From CAZCTC01 sp964501335 (GTDB lineage: Bacteria > Chloroflexota > Anaerolineae > B4-G1 > SLSP01), in the NCBI GenBank assembly GCA_964501335.1, contig CAZCTC010000071.1, positions 1 to 40,043 on the forward strand: DNA of 40,043 bases, written 5' to 3'. Every line of letters starts with the position of its first letter. The first letter of the stretch is position 1. The notes below the pieces were generated by a model, which saw only the letters and a list, made by a program, of their open reading frames with translations, ran no database searches and was not told the DNA's origin. The position numbers were made by a program, and so were the translations under genes. Below, one piece after another: positions 17,030 to 24,928 of the stretch.

Positions 17030-17974
17030 TCAGATCAGTTGCCGCAGTGGGATTTCGCTGTCTTGATCGAACCATTCTTCCAGCAGGTGAAAGGCGATTG
17101 AAACGGGCATGGCCGTCTGCAAGGTTCCACTTTTCAACCCCTTTCTGATCTCCTGGCGCGAGAACCAGCGCACATCCTCCAATTCGTTGTCCCGGCGTTG
17201 AATTTCTGTCGTTACCGCTTCTGCATAGAATCCCAGCATAATCGAGGCCGGAAAAGGCCAGGGCTGAGAGGACGAGTATTCTACCGCGCCAACCTGCACG
17301 CCGGTCTCTTCGGCGACTTCGCGCGCTACGGCCTGCTCCAGGCTTTCGCCGGGCTCGACAAAGCCGGCAATGGTCGAGTAACGGTGGGGCCCCCAGGCAG
17401 CCTGCCGTCCCAACAGACAGCGTTCTTCGTGGGTGACCAGCACGATGACGGCGGGATCGGTGCGGGGAAAATGTTGCCGACCGCAGGCGGGATTGGTACA
17501 GCGGCGGACGTGACCCGCATCTACGCCGAGGGTGGGATGGCCACAGAGGCCGCAGTAACGATGGGTTTGATGCCAGATGACCAGGGCGCGGGCATAGGCG
17601 ATCAAGGCGCCGGTCTCCTGGCTCAGAAGCGAGGCGGAGGCCCGCAGATCGCGGAATTCGCAGTGCTCCGGGAGCGGCGCGACTTCGGTATCCGGCAGTC
17701 CCAGGGCGAAGTAGATCTGACCTTCCATTTCTCCCAGGAAGATCAAAGGATCGGGAGATTCGGCGGTGAGGTTCAGCTCGGCCGGGGAGAAGGCGGCCGG
17801 GATGAGATCGGGGCCGGTCAGGAAGGCGTTCTGCATTCGCCAGACGGGCAGCAGGCGCGTGGCGGGATCGACAAGCCGGGAGGAGATCCAGGCGGAATCA
17901 CGCCGGCGGTCGGTGCAGCGATCGAGGGCGGCGCTGACAAAGGCATTGCGGGCAGAACGTTGGGCATGGTCCAC
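17030..17974 (-). CDS. nudC: NADH pyrophosphatase (NAD-capped RNA hydrolase) NudC
   Basis: This 314-aa protein carries the NudC signature. A four-Cys zinc ribbon is formed by Cys141, Cys144, Cys159 and Cys164. The Nudix box GFVEPGESLEQAVAREVAEE spans 204-223 and continues TGV. The NADH-specific SQPWPFPAS motif is at 236-244. It hydrolyses NAD(H) to NMN(H) and AMP, and relatives remove NAD caps from RNA, in the cytoplasm with Mg/Mn. A GTG start is chosen at 17974 because GGAGG lies 7 nt upstream. The length is a little above E. coli NudC because of the N-terminal region. It is a single gene, convergent with yjbQ. Confidence 0.93.
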   Translation of the reverse strand: MDHAQRSARNAFVSAALDRCTDRRRDSAWISSRLVDPATRLLPVWRMQNAFLTGPDLIPAAFSPAELNLTAESPDPLIFLGEMEGQIYFALGLPDTEVAPLPEHCEFRDLRASASLLSQETGALIAYARALVIWHQTHRYCGLCGHPTLGVDAGHVRRCTNPACGRQHFPRTDPAVIVLVTHEERCLLGRQAAWGPHRYSTIAGFVEPGESLEQAVAREVAEETGVQVGAVEYSSSQPWPFPASIMLGFYAEAVTTEIQRRDNELEDVRWFSRQEIRKGLKSGTLQTAMPVSIAFHLLEEWFDQDSEIPLRQLI

Positions 17975-18034
17975 TGAGTATCCTCCAGAATTCGGAATAG
18001 GGGCTATTGTAACTCAAAAGTAGACCGTAGCCAG

Positions 18035-18125
18035 GGGAAAAGAAAAAACATGGTTGCGGCGGCTTTCTGAAGCCGCCGCAACCATGAACAAAAAATTCCG
18101 ACCTGTGCGGTTAGTTTGGGAAAAT
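18035..18125 (+). repeat. palindromic intergenic element, copy F
   Basis: The core hairpin spans 18049-18086: perfect 17-bp arms (CATGGTTGCGGCGGCTT) with loop TCTG. The AACAAAAAATT tail is followed directly by CCGACCTGTGCGGTTAG, which in copy E lies to the left of the stem. This is therefore a junction of two partial elements. Confidence 0.7.
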
Positions 18126-18126
18126 G

Positions 18127-18275
18127 GTCTTCTGTCCTGAAAATAGGCCAGCCTTGTAGCACCCCGCAAATAGTCCTTGCCCCGTAAGATACGCCACGCT
18201 GGATGGTAAGAGAAAGTTTTTTTGTTTATGTTTTCGCGGGCTTCAGAAAGCCCGCGAAAACATAGGCTTTTTTTG
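18127..18275 (-). repeat. palindromic intergenic element, copy G (inverted)
   Basis: The core hairpin spans 18227-18264: perfect 17-bp arms with loop CAGA on the plus strand. The conserved tail lies to the left (CACCCCGCAAA, CGCCACGCTGGAT, AGAAAGTTTTTTTGTT). Confidence 0.75.
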
Positions 18276-18401
18276 CCGCCCTCGCATTAGAAGGCGCCTT
18301 CTTAAACCCTGAAAGGGTGGTTTCGGTAAGCCTGGGATGAAATCCCAGGAAACCGCGCCGAACAAACCATTTTCATCCTTCGGGGTGCCGCCCCCGGCAT
18401 G

Positions 18402-18590
18402 ATCTTCTGTCCTGAAAACAGGGTTCTATGGCATGGCCCTGGCCTTATAGCGTCCCGCAAAGGGCCCTTTCCTCGTAAAACACGACGCGCTGGATCGGAA
18501 GAGAGAGTTTTTTTGTTTATGTTTTGGGGCGCCTTCTGAGGCGCACCAAAACATGGACCTTTCCAGAGCCGGCATGGCTTTTTGTGATTA
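18402..18590 (-). repeat. palindromic intergenic element, copy H (inverted), reaching the stop of the giant gene
   Basis: The core hairpin spans 18519-18554: 15-bp arms with one mismatch. The tail to the left holds CGTCCCGCAAAGGG, ACGACGCGCTGGAT and GAGAGTTTTTTTGTT. To the right TCCAGAG...TTTTTGTGATTAAGG is shared with copy I. The giant gene's stop codon is inside that shared block. Confidence 0.75.
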
Positions 18591-21500
18591 AGGTCTCTGA
18601 TTTTTCATAATGCAGGGCAGGAAGACTTGCCGTGGCCTGACCTGGATGGATTGTGAGACCGTCAACGGGCCGGAACAGCTATTGCTGACGCTCATGGTCA
18701 CGGTGTAGGTACGGAAGATCGCGGTGAGCGGGAATGTATGACTGATCGTGATGCCGGAACCGGTCGCTGATCCATCTCCCCAGTTCCAGGTGTAGGTGAG
18801 AGGCCCGCTGCCTGCGCTTACGGTGCCTGTGAATCCCACTGCCTCTCCGACGATGGGGGTGAGCGGCGTGAAGGTGAAGGCCGAGGTAAGGATCGCCTGA
18901 CAATTGATCGCAAAGGCGGCGGTGATGGTGTGGTCGGCGATGACGTTGGTGAAGGTGTAGGCGTTCACCGCGCCGACCGAGCTGCCGTCGACCCGCACAT
19001 CGGCAATGTGATAGCCCAGGGTGGGGCTGATCGTAAAGGCCGCGCTGCCGCCGTAGGGCACTGTTTGCGGGCTGTTCGGACTGATCGAGCCGTTCGCGCC
19101 GGCGGTGGGGGTGATCGTGTACGTGTTGAGGGCGAAGGCGACGGTGATCGTATGGTTGGCGGTGATGTTGGTGAAGGCGTAGACCGAAGGTGAACCGACG
19201 GAAACGCCGTCGACCCGCACATCGGCCACGTGATGGCTGGGGGTCGGCACCATGGTGAAGGTGATCGAGCTGCCGTGATTTACCGTCTGCGGGCTGTTCG
19301 GGCTGATCGTGCCGTTGGCGCCGGCGGTGGGGGTGATGACATAGGTATTGACGGCGAAGGCGGCCGTGATTGTATGGTTGGCGGTGACGTTGGTGAAGGT
19401 GTAGGCGTTGACGACTCCGATCGAAGCGCCGTCGACCCACACATCCGCGATGTGATAGCCCTGGGCCGGGTTGATGGCGAAGGTTGCATCGCTGTCGTAA
19501 TTCACTGTCTGCACGCTGCCGGGAGTGATAGAGCCGTTCGCGCCGGCGGTGGGGGTGATGGCGTAGGTGTTGAGCGCAAAGGCGGCGGTGACCGCCCGAT
19601 CGCTGTTCATGGTCAACGTCAACGGGTTGGTCATGCCGGTTACGTCGCCGCTCCAGCCTTTGAAGGAGGAGCTGATTAAGGGGGCGGCGGTCAGGGTGAC
19701 GACCGTGTCGGAATAAAAGTATGTGACACAGCCGGCGCTGCAGGCCGGTCTGGCCGGAAGGCTGGAGATAATCCCGGCGCCGTTTCCGGTAAAGGCGAGG
19801 GCCAGCCGGGGATAACTGCTTTCATAGGCGCCCATATCGACGGCGGCGTCTTGCACGCGCGCCCGACCGTCCAGATCGGTGGCGACCGTCACGCTGGTGG
19901 TATCGCCGGCATCGATAACCGGAGAGGTCGGCAACAGTCGGAAATTGCCCCGGGCGGCGTCGACAAATTGAGGATCGAGATCGAGATTGCCCGTTCCGCT
20001 GTAGCCTCCCTGGATATCGCTGTACCTTACGGTGGCGCTGACAGATTCGTTGTAAATCTGGGAGTAGTTGGTCGCTGTATTGCCCCAGAGGATGCAGTTG
20101 ACCAGCGTGGGGGCGCTCACTCCGCCGTAAAGGCCCAGGTTGGCAATCCCGCCGCCCACACCTGAGGGGGCCAGTTTGCGGCTGAAGACGACATTGATCC
20201 GCTGAGGACTGCTTATACCGTCGGCGAAACCCGCGTTCAACATCTCGCCGCTGCTGCCGGCTCTGTTATTGCTAAAGGTGACATTGATCAACGTAGGGCT
20301 GCTTATGCCGTTATAGTCGCTATCGTTGCACATTCCGCCGCCGGAACCGCCCAGGCCGCTGCTGTAAGCCTGGTTGCCGCGGAAAATTACATTGGTCAGG
20401 GTCGGGCTGCTGATTCCCTCGTTGGTGCCGTTGTTGTACAGCGCGCCGCCTTTCGTGTTGGCATGGTTGCCGCTGAAGATAAGATTGGACAGGATGGGGC
20501 TGCATTCGTGGCCGCTTCCTCCACAGTAGAGGCCGCCGCCGCCGGGGAGTTCCCCGAGTGCATTATTGGACAGTCCGGCGGTGATGGTGAAGCCGTCCAG
20601 CACGACCGTGTTGGTAATGGGCCCATAGGTCACGCCGTCCAGATAGAGGACATGGGAAGCGTTGTTTCCCACGATTCCGGTGGCGTCCGTCACGACCCCG
20701 CCTTCGGCGGCATCGTTTTGATCGATATCGCCGCTGAGGATGGTGGGGTGCGTCGTCCAGTTGCGCTGGGTGCGTTGCGTTTCCGTCGCCGCGAAGCCGC
20801 CGTAGAGCTGGACGTTGTTGCGCTCGATGCGGAAGGATTCCATTCTGGCATCGGCGACGTGGCTGCCGCCCTCATCGGGATAGTAGAGACCTTCGGCCAC
20901 CCAGACTTCATAGAAGGTATCGGGATGGGCATTGGCCAGATCCAATGCATCCTGGACTGTGGTAAAGGCCGTGGCCCAGGAGCGGCCGTCGTGGGTTGGG
21001 CCGGCGGCCTCTTTATCGACATACAGCAGCTCGTGGTCAAAGGTGGCCGAGATCGTGTGGTCGGCGGTGACATAGGTGAAGTGGTAACTGGCGACCGCTC
21101 CGACCGAAGCGCCGTCCACGTAAACATCGGCGATGCGGTAGTTGGGGGCCGGGATCACGGTAAAGGTGATGTCGCTGCCACGGGTGATCGTTTGCGGCGT
21201 GCCGGGGAGGAGGCTGCCGTTGGCTCCCGCCGTCGGAGTGATGAGATGGGTGGGCGAGGTAAAGGTGGCGGTAATTTCCTGGTCGCTGTTCAGGGTCAGG
21301 GTCACCGGGTTGGTCAGGCCGGTCACGGCGCCGCTCCAGCCCTGGAAGGTGGTGCTGACCAGGGGGGTGGCGGTGAGGGTGACGAGCGTGCCGGGGGCGA
21401 AGCGGGTCTGGCAGGCGGTGGTACAGGTGGGGCCGTTGGGGCTGATCGCGATATTCGCGAGGCCGTTGCCGGCCCAATGGAGCGTCAGCACGTTAGAACT

Positions 21501-24335
21501 GCTTTCGTAGGCGCCCAGGTCGACCCTGTCGTTTTGCACGCGCGGCCGGCCGTCCAGATCGGTATCGACCGTGACGATAGCGGTGTTGCCGGCGTTGATG
21601 GCCGGCGAGGCGGGATTCAGCCGCAGGTTGTCCTGAGCCGCATCCACAAAGAGAGGATCGATATCGAGATTGCCGGTTCCCTCATAGCCGCCCTGGATAT
21701 CGCTGTAGGTGATGGAGGGAGTGCCCCCATTGGAGTAAATTGAGGGAAAGTTGGAAGCCGTATTGCCCCAGAGGATGCAGTTGACCAGGTTGAGGCTGCT
21801 CAGGTCCGATAGGTTGTTGTGGTATATTCCGCCGCCGTAGACGGCCTGGTTGCCGGCCATGGTGACGTTGATCAACGTGGAAGTGCTTCCGCTGCCGAGG
21901 TCGCTGTCGAAGATGGCCATCCCTCCGCCCACGCCTGCCGGGGCCGAGTTGCGGCTGAAGACGACATTGATCAGGGTGGCAGTGTTGGTGCCATCCGCTC
22001 CATCGGTGGCCATCCCGCCGCCCACTCCCGAATTGGCCTGGTTGCCGCTGAAGATGACGTTGATCAGGGTCAGGCCGCTTTTGCCGGCGAAGCCGTTGTT
22101 ATAGATTCCGCCGCCCGAGGCTGCGGCCTGGTTTCCACTGAACGTGAGATTCCTCAGCGTGGGGCTGCATTCATGACCGCTGTTTCCGTCACAATAGAGG
22201 CCGCCGCCGCCATTATTCGGAGAAGTTTTACCGTAAGCATGGCCGGCTGTAATGATGAAGCCGTCCAGCACGAGCGTGTCGATGAGCGGTTCGTGGGTCA
22301 CGCCGTCCAGATAGAGGACGTGGCCGGCATTGTTGCCGGCGATTCCGGTGACATCCGTCACGACTCCATTGACGGTCGTATCGTTTTGGTCGATATCCCC
22401 GCTGAGGATGGTGGGGTGGGCTATCCAGTTGCGCTGGGTGCGCAGGGTTTCCGTGGCCGCGAAGCCGCCGTAGAGCTGGATGTTGTTGCGCTCGATGCGG
22501 AAGGTTTCTGTCACTGCGTCGTTGATGTGGCTGCCGCCCTCATCGGGGTAATACCGGCCTTCCGCCACCCAGACTTCATAAGTTGAGTAGAGGTCGGCCC
22601 TGGCCAGATCCAGGATGTTTTGCACGGTGGTATAGGCCGTGGTCCAGGAGAGGCCGTCATGCGTGGGGCCCGGGGCGTCTTTATCGACGTACCGCAGGTT
22701 GTGGGCAAAGGCGGCCGAGATGGTGTGGTTAGCGGAGACCCGGGTGAAGGTGTACGTGCCGACGACACCGACCGGGGCGCCGTCCACGTAAACGTCGACG
22801 ATGCGGTAGGTCATGGTGGGGATTATCGTAAAGGCGATGTCGGTGCCGCCCAGTGCCGTTTGTGGCGTGGCGGGGAGGATCCTTCCACCGACTCCCGCTG
22901 TGGGGGTGATGAGATAGGAGGGGGAGGTGAAGGTGGCGGTAAGGGTGTAGTCGCTGGTCATGGTCAGGGTCAGCGGATTGGTGATGCCGGTCACGGCTCC
23001 GCTCCAGCCCTGGAAAGTGGTACTGAACAAGGCCGTGGCGCTGAGCGTGACGACCGTGCCGGAGGTGAAGCTTACCTGGCAGGAGGTGGTGCAGGTGGGG
23101 CCGTCCGGGGTGATGGCGATATTCCCCAGGCCGTTGCCGACCCATTGGAGGGTCAGCCGGCGATAACTGTTTTCATAGGCGCCCATGTCGACGGCGGTAT
23201 CCTGCACGCGCGGGCGGCCGTCCAGATCGGTGGCGGCGGTCACGCCGGGCGTATTGCCGGCGTCGATGGCCGGCGAGCCGGGAGCCAGGCGCAGGTTGCC
23301 CTGATCCATATTTACAAACAGGGGGTCGTCGGCGATATTTCCCGTTCCACTGTAGCTGCCCTGGATGTCGCTGTACGTCACGGTGGGGTTGGCACTGGCG
23401 TTGTAAATCTGATCATCTGTGAAGGCCCAATTGCCCCAAAGGATGCAGTTGATCAGGGTGGGAGTGCTGGTCCCATTGCCTCCCTCGTTATAGAGTCCCC
23501 CGCCCTGGGCGGCGATGTTGCCGGCCAGAGTCACGTTGATCAGGGTGGGGCTGCTCATGCCGGAGTATCCATCGTTGTATATTCCGCCGCCGCCGACATT
23601 GTAGGCCAGATTGCCGCGGAAAATCACATGGGTCAGGGTGGGATTGCTCGCTCCGCTGTTGGTCCCGTTGTTGTAGAGTCCGCCGCCTTTTGCACCGGCC
23701 TGGTTGCCGCTGAAGATCAGGTTGGTCAGGGTGGGGCTGCATTCGTGGCCGCTGCCGTTGCCGTCGCAATAGAGGCCGCCGCCGTCTTTATCCGTGGACT
23801 GGCCGGCAGTGATGGTAAAACCGTCCAGCACGACCGTGCTGGTGAGGGGGCCGTTGGTCACGCCGTCCAGATAGAGGACGTGGTAGGCGTTGGTTCCCAC
23901 GATATCGGCGGTGGTCAGGACGACTCCGTCGACGGTCGTATCGTTGTTATCGACATCTCCGCTGAGGACCGTGGGATGGGTGGCCCAGTTACGTTGGGTG
24001 CGCTGCGTTTCGGTGCCGGCGAAGCCGCCGTAGAGCTGGACGTTGTTGCGCTCGATGCGGAAGGAGAGGGCGGGGTCTGTGTTTTTGTAAATCCCCTGGG
24101 CCACCCAGATTTCGTAGGATTGGGCGGCATTGGCGTTGGTCACGGCCAGGGCTTCGGGCAGGGTCTTGAAGGCTGCGGCCCAGGAGGTGCCGTTTCCGCT
24201 GGCCGCGACGGCTGCGTTGACGCGCAGGATCGTGGCGGTCATGGCCCGGACGGGGAGGGGGGCTGATAATGGTGGCCACCATGAAAACAATAGGGTCAGT
24301 ATGAGACTGAGATTTCCGAAAGCAGTTCTAAGCAT
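18588..24335 (-). CDS. giant secreted protein with three beta-helix modules, InlB-like repeats and a PKD domain
   Basis: This 1915-aa protein has a signal peptide (cleavage near Ala31). Three homologous modules follow, starting near residue 36, at 547 and at 1103, with a 556-aa period. Each runs SWxxAFxTxxxAL, EVWVAEGxYYPDEGG, FRIERNNVQLYGGF, TILSGDID and VVLDGFTITAG, then many GGGLYxxG/LTNLIFSGNQ turns typical of a right-handed beta-helix (POMP-like). Each ends NCILWGNT...YSDIQG and an InlB-like segment (FQGWSGAVTG). Extra copies of a 74-aa ITPTAGANGSI repeat span about 1590-1810. A PKD domain (WNWGDGSATGSG) and a C-terminal RQVFLPCIMKNQRP close the protein. It is probably extracellular and adhesive or polysaccharide-related (inference). 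GGAGG lies 5 nt before the ATG. Direct copies of the palindromic element flank it. Confidence 0.88.
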   Translation of the reverse strand: MLRTAFGNLSLILTLLFSWWPPLSAPLPVRAMTATILRVNAAVAASGNGTSWAAAFKTLPEALAVTNANAAQSYEIWVAQGIYKNTDPALSFRIERNNVQLYGGFAGTETQRTQRNWATHPTVLSGDVDNNDTTVDGVVLTTADIVGTNAYHVLYLDGVTNGPLTSTVVLDGFTITAGQSTDKDGGGLYCDGNGSGHECSPTLTNLIFSGNQAGAKGGGLYNNGTNSGASNPTLTHVIFRGNLAYNVGGGGIYNDGYSGMSSPTLINVTLAGNIAAQGGGLYNEGGNGTSTPTLINCILWGNWAFTDDQIYNASANPTVTYSDIQGSYSGTGNIADDPLFVNMDQGNLRLAPGSPAIDAGNTPGVTAATDLDGRPRVQDTAVDMGAYENSYRRLTLQWVGNGLGNIAITPDGPTCTTSCQVSFTSGTVVTLSATALFSTTFQGWSGAVTGITNPLTLTMTSDYTLTATFTSPSYLITPTAGVGGRILPATPQTALGGTDIAFTIIPTMTYRIVDVYVDGAPVGVVGTYTFTRVSANHTISAAFAHNLRYVDKDAPGPTHDGLSWTTAYTTVQNILDLARADLYSTYEVWVAEGRYYPDEGGSHINDAVTETFRIERNNIQLYGGFAATETLRTQRNWIAHPTILSGDIDQNDTTVNGVVTDVTGIAGNNAGHVLYLDGVTHEPLIDTLVLDGFIITAGHAYGKTSPNNGGGGLYCDGNSGHECSPTLRNLTFSGNQAAASGGGIYNNGFAGKSGLTLINVIFSGNQANSGVGGGMATDGADGTNTATLINVVFSRNSAPAGVGGGMAIFDSDLGSGSTSTLINVTMAGNQAVYGGGIYHNNLSDLSSLNLVNCILWGNTASNFPSIYSNGGTPSITYSDIQGGYEGTGNLDIDPLFVDAAQDNLRLNPASPAINAGNTAIVTVDTDLDGRPRVQNDRVDLGAYESSSNVLTLHWAGNGLANIAISPNGPTCTTACQTRFAPGTLVTLTATPLVSTTFQGWSGAVTGLTNPVTLTLNSDQEITATFTSPTHLITPTAGANGSLLPGTPQTITRGSDITFTVIPAPNYRIADVYVDGASVGAVASYHFTYVTADHTISATFDHELLYVDKEAAGPTHDGRSWATAFTTVQDALDLANAHPDTFYEVWVAEGLYYPDEGGSHVADARMESFRIERNNVQLYGGFAATETQRTQRNWTTHPTILSGDIDQNDAAEGGVVTDATGIVGNNASHVLYLDGVTYGPITNTVVLDGFTITAGLSNNALGELPGGGGLYCGGSGHECSPILSNLIFSGNHANTKGGALYNNGTNEGISSPTLTNVIFRGNQAYSSGLGGSGGGMCNDSDYNGISSPTLINVTFSNNRAGSSGEMLNAGFADGISSPQRINVVFSRKLAPSGVGGGIANLGLYGGVSAPTLVNCILWGNTATNYSQIYNESVSATVRYSDIQGGYSGTGNLDLDPQFVDAARGNFRLLPTSPVIDAGDTTSVTVATDLDGRARVQDAAVDMGAYESSYPRLALAFTGNGAGIISSLPARPACSAGCVTYFYSDTVVTLTAAPLISSSFKGWSGDVTGMTNPLTLTMNSDRAVTAAFALNTYAITPTAGANGSITPGSVQTVNYDSDATFAINPAQGYHIADVWVDGASIGVVNAYTFTNVTANHTITAAFAVNTYVITPTAGANGTISPNSPQTVNHGSSITFTMVPTPSHHVADVRVDGVSVGSPSVYAFTNITANHTITVAFALNTYTITPTAGANGSISPNSPQTVPYGGSAAFTISPTLGYHIADVRVDGSSVGAVNAYTFTNVIADHTITAAFAINCQAILTSAFTFTPLTPIVGEAVGFTGTVSAGSGPLTYTWNWGDGSATGSGITISHTFPLTAIFRTYTVTMSVSNSCSGPLTVSQSIQVRPRQVFLPCIMKNQRP
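18914..19560 (-). repeat. 222-bp tandem coding repeats in the giant gene
   Basis: Three copies of a 222-bp (74-codon) unit start GCGCCGGCGGTGGGGGTGAT near 19096, 19318 and 19540 on the plus strand. They encode the divergent InlB-type ITPTAGANG...VDGxSVG...YTFTNVTANHTIT repeats. Nearly equal spacing points to recent tandem duplication. Confidence 0.85.
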
Positions 24336-24344
24336 TCCATCCTC

Positions 24345-24460
24345 CGTGTAAGTGTGTTGTGGCGAGAGTTTTTTTGTTTATGTTTTCGGCGGCTTTCTGG
24401 AGCTGCCGAAAACATAGCTTTTTCCAGAGTCGTTCCGGCGTGGGTTTTTGTGATTAAGGG
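24345..24460 (-). repeat. palindromic intergenic element, copy I (inverted)
   Basis: The core hairpin spans 24379-24415 with loop TCTG; the arms carry an imperfect match near the loop. To the left is GAGAGTTTTTTTGTTTATG. To the right TCCAGAG...TTTTTGTGATTAAGG is shared with copy H at the other end of the giant gene. Confidence 0.75.
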
Positions 24461-24525
24461 GTGGGGTTTTTCAGAAGCAGCGCAGTCCAGAGTCTCAATT
24501 TCACGATGTAGCGTAGAAACTGCAT
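24454..24525 (-). CDS. 23-codon ORF in the leader of the giant gene
   Basis: ATG at 24525 has AAAGGA 7 nt upstream and encodes MQFLRYIVKLRLWTALLLK plus NPTP, then TAA. Its end (KNPTP, stop, then TCACAAAAA) resembles the end of the giant gene (KNQRP, stop, TCACAAAAA) at DNA level. It may be a leader peptide or the 3' remnant of a lost gene. It is too short to judge by composition. Confidence 0.35.
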   Translation of the reverse strand: MQFLRYIVKLRLWTALLLKNPTP

Positions 24526-24573
24526 AGTTATTCCTTTCTGTGAATGGATTTTCCGAACCGATCAACCTTTTCA

Positions 24574-24579
24574 ATTATA
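24574..24579 (-). promoter_or_regulatory. candidate -10 box for the giant gene transcript
   Basis: A perfect TATAAT lies on the minus strand with TG directly before it. No good -35 stands at 16-18 nt (TTAACA is 20 nt away). The transcript would start near 24567 and have a leader of about 230 nt including the 23-codon ORF and hairpin I. Confidence 0.4.
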
Positions 24580-24651
24580 CATGGATGGTGTGACAGAAGT
24601 GTTAATCAATTTGGGCGGTGGGAATTTTTGCGTTCCGCATTCGATAATTTT

Positions 24652-24810
24652 TCAACCTGTGCAGTGAGCCCGGAAAAGCGAGAGAAAGAAAGCCCATTTT
24701 TTCGCGCGCCGTCTGCGGCGCGCGAAAAAATAAACAAAAAACATCTCTTCCTGCTTTGCACCGCGCGGCGTACCTTACGGGAAAAGTGCTCTTTGCGGGA
24801 CGTTACAAGG
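24652..24810 (+). repeat. palindromic intergenic element, copy J
   Basis: The core hairpin spans 24696-24731: perfect 16-bp arms (ATTTTTTCGCGCGCCG) with loop TCTG. The left flank is CAACCTGTGCAGTGAGCCCGG. The right flank is AAACAAAAAACATCTCTTCC, then GCGCGGCG, ACGGGAAAAG and GCGGGACGTTA. Confidence 0.8.
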
Positions 24811-24867
24811 CTGGGCTCTACCGGCGTAGCACCTTAAGTTGCCTGATATGGGGGGGCAGGGGGGATA

Positions 24868-24876
24868 TGTTATAAT
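24868..24876 (+). promoter_or_regulatory. extended -10 promoter for the ECF-mobB-archease-rtcB run
   Basis: TGTTATAAT is a perfect extended -10 and there is no clear -35. The leader to the ATG would be only about 45 nt. Confidence 0.6.
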
Positions 24877-24928
24877 AGCCCTGCGTGGTGGTTCGTTGGT
24901 TTGAATCCATTTCTAAGGAGGAGATGAA

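Larger units (their letters stand above)
17975..18587. other. intergenic array of palindromic elements
   Basis: There is no gene in 613 bp. It contains element copies F, G and H, a small hairpin ACCCT-GAA-AGGGT (18306-18318) and a nested hairpin CCTGGGAT-GAA-ATCCCAGG (18331-18349). G and H are related by a direct repeat that also includes TCTTCTGTCCTGAAAA (about 18127 and 18403). Confidence 0.7.
24336..24928. other. intergenic region with elements I and J, a small ORF and two promoters
   Basis: It contains element copies I (inverted) and J, a 23-codon ORF with a ribosome site on the minus strand, a minus-strand TATAAT (24579-24574) that would drive the giant gene, and an extended -10 for the ECF gene. 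Confidence 0.6.

Noticed and set aside
18914..19560. Regular repeats suggesting a CRISPR array
   Set aside because: The 222-bp units are in frame within the giant gene, encode InlB-like repeats and have no spacer pattern.
22620..24266. 548-codon open frame antisense to the giant gene (and a similar one at 20463-21743)
   Set aside because: The sense modules are repeats with a strong GC pattern, so the antisense frame stays open in each module. The Gly/Ala/Val-rich translation has no family resemblance.
24891..24928. GGTTTGAATCC, which resembles a tRNA T-loop
   Set aside because: No acceptor, D or anticodon stems can be folded around it. It lies in the short leader of the ECF gene.
24877..24928. 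Vitamin riboswitch before the ECF S component
   Set aside because: The extended -10 leaves a leader of only about 45 nt, too short for known vitamin riboswitch aptamers plus an expression platform.
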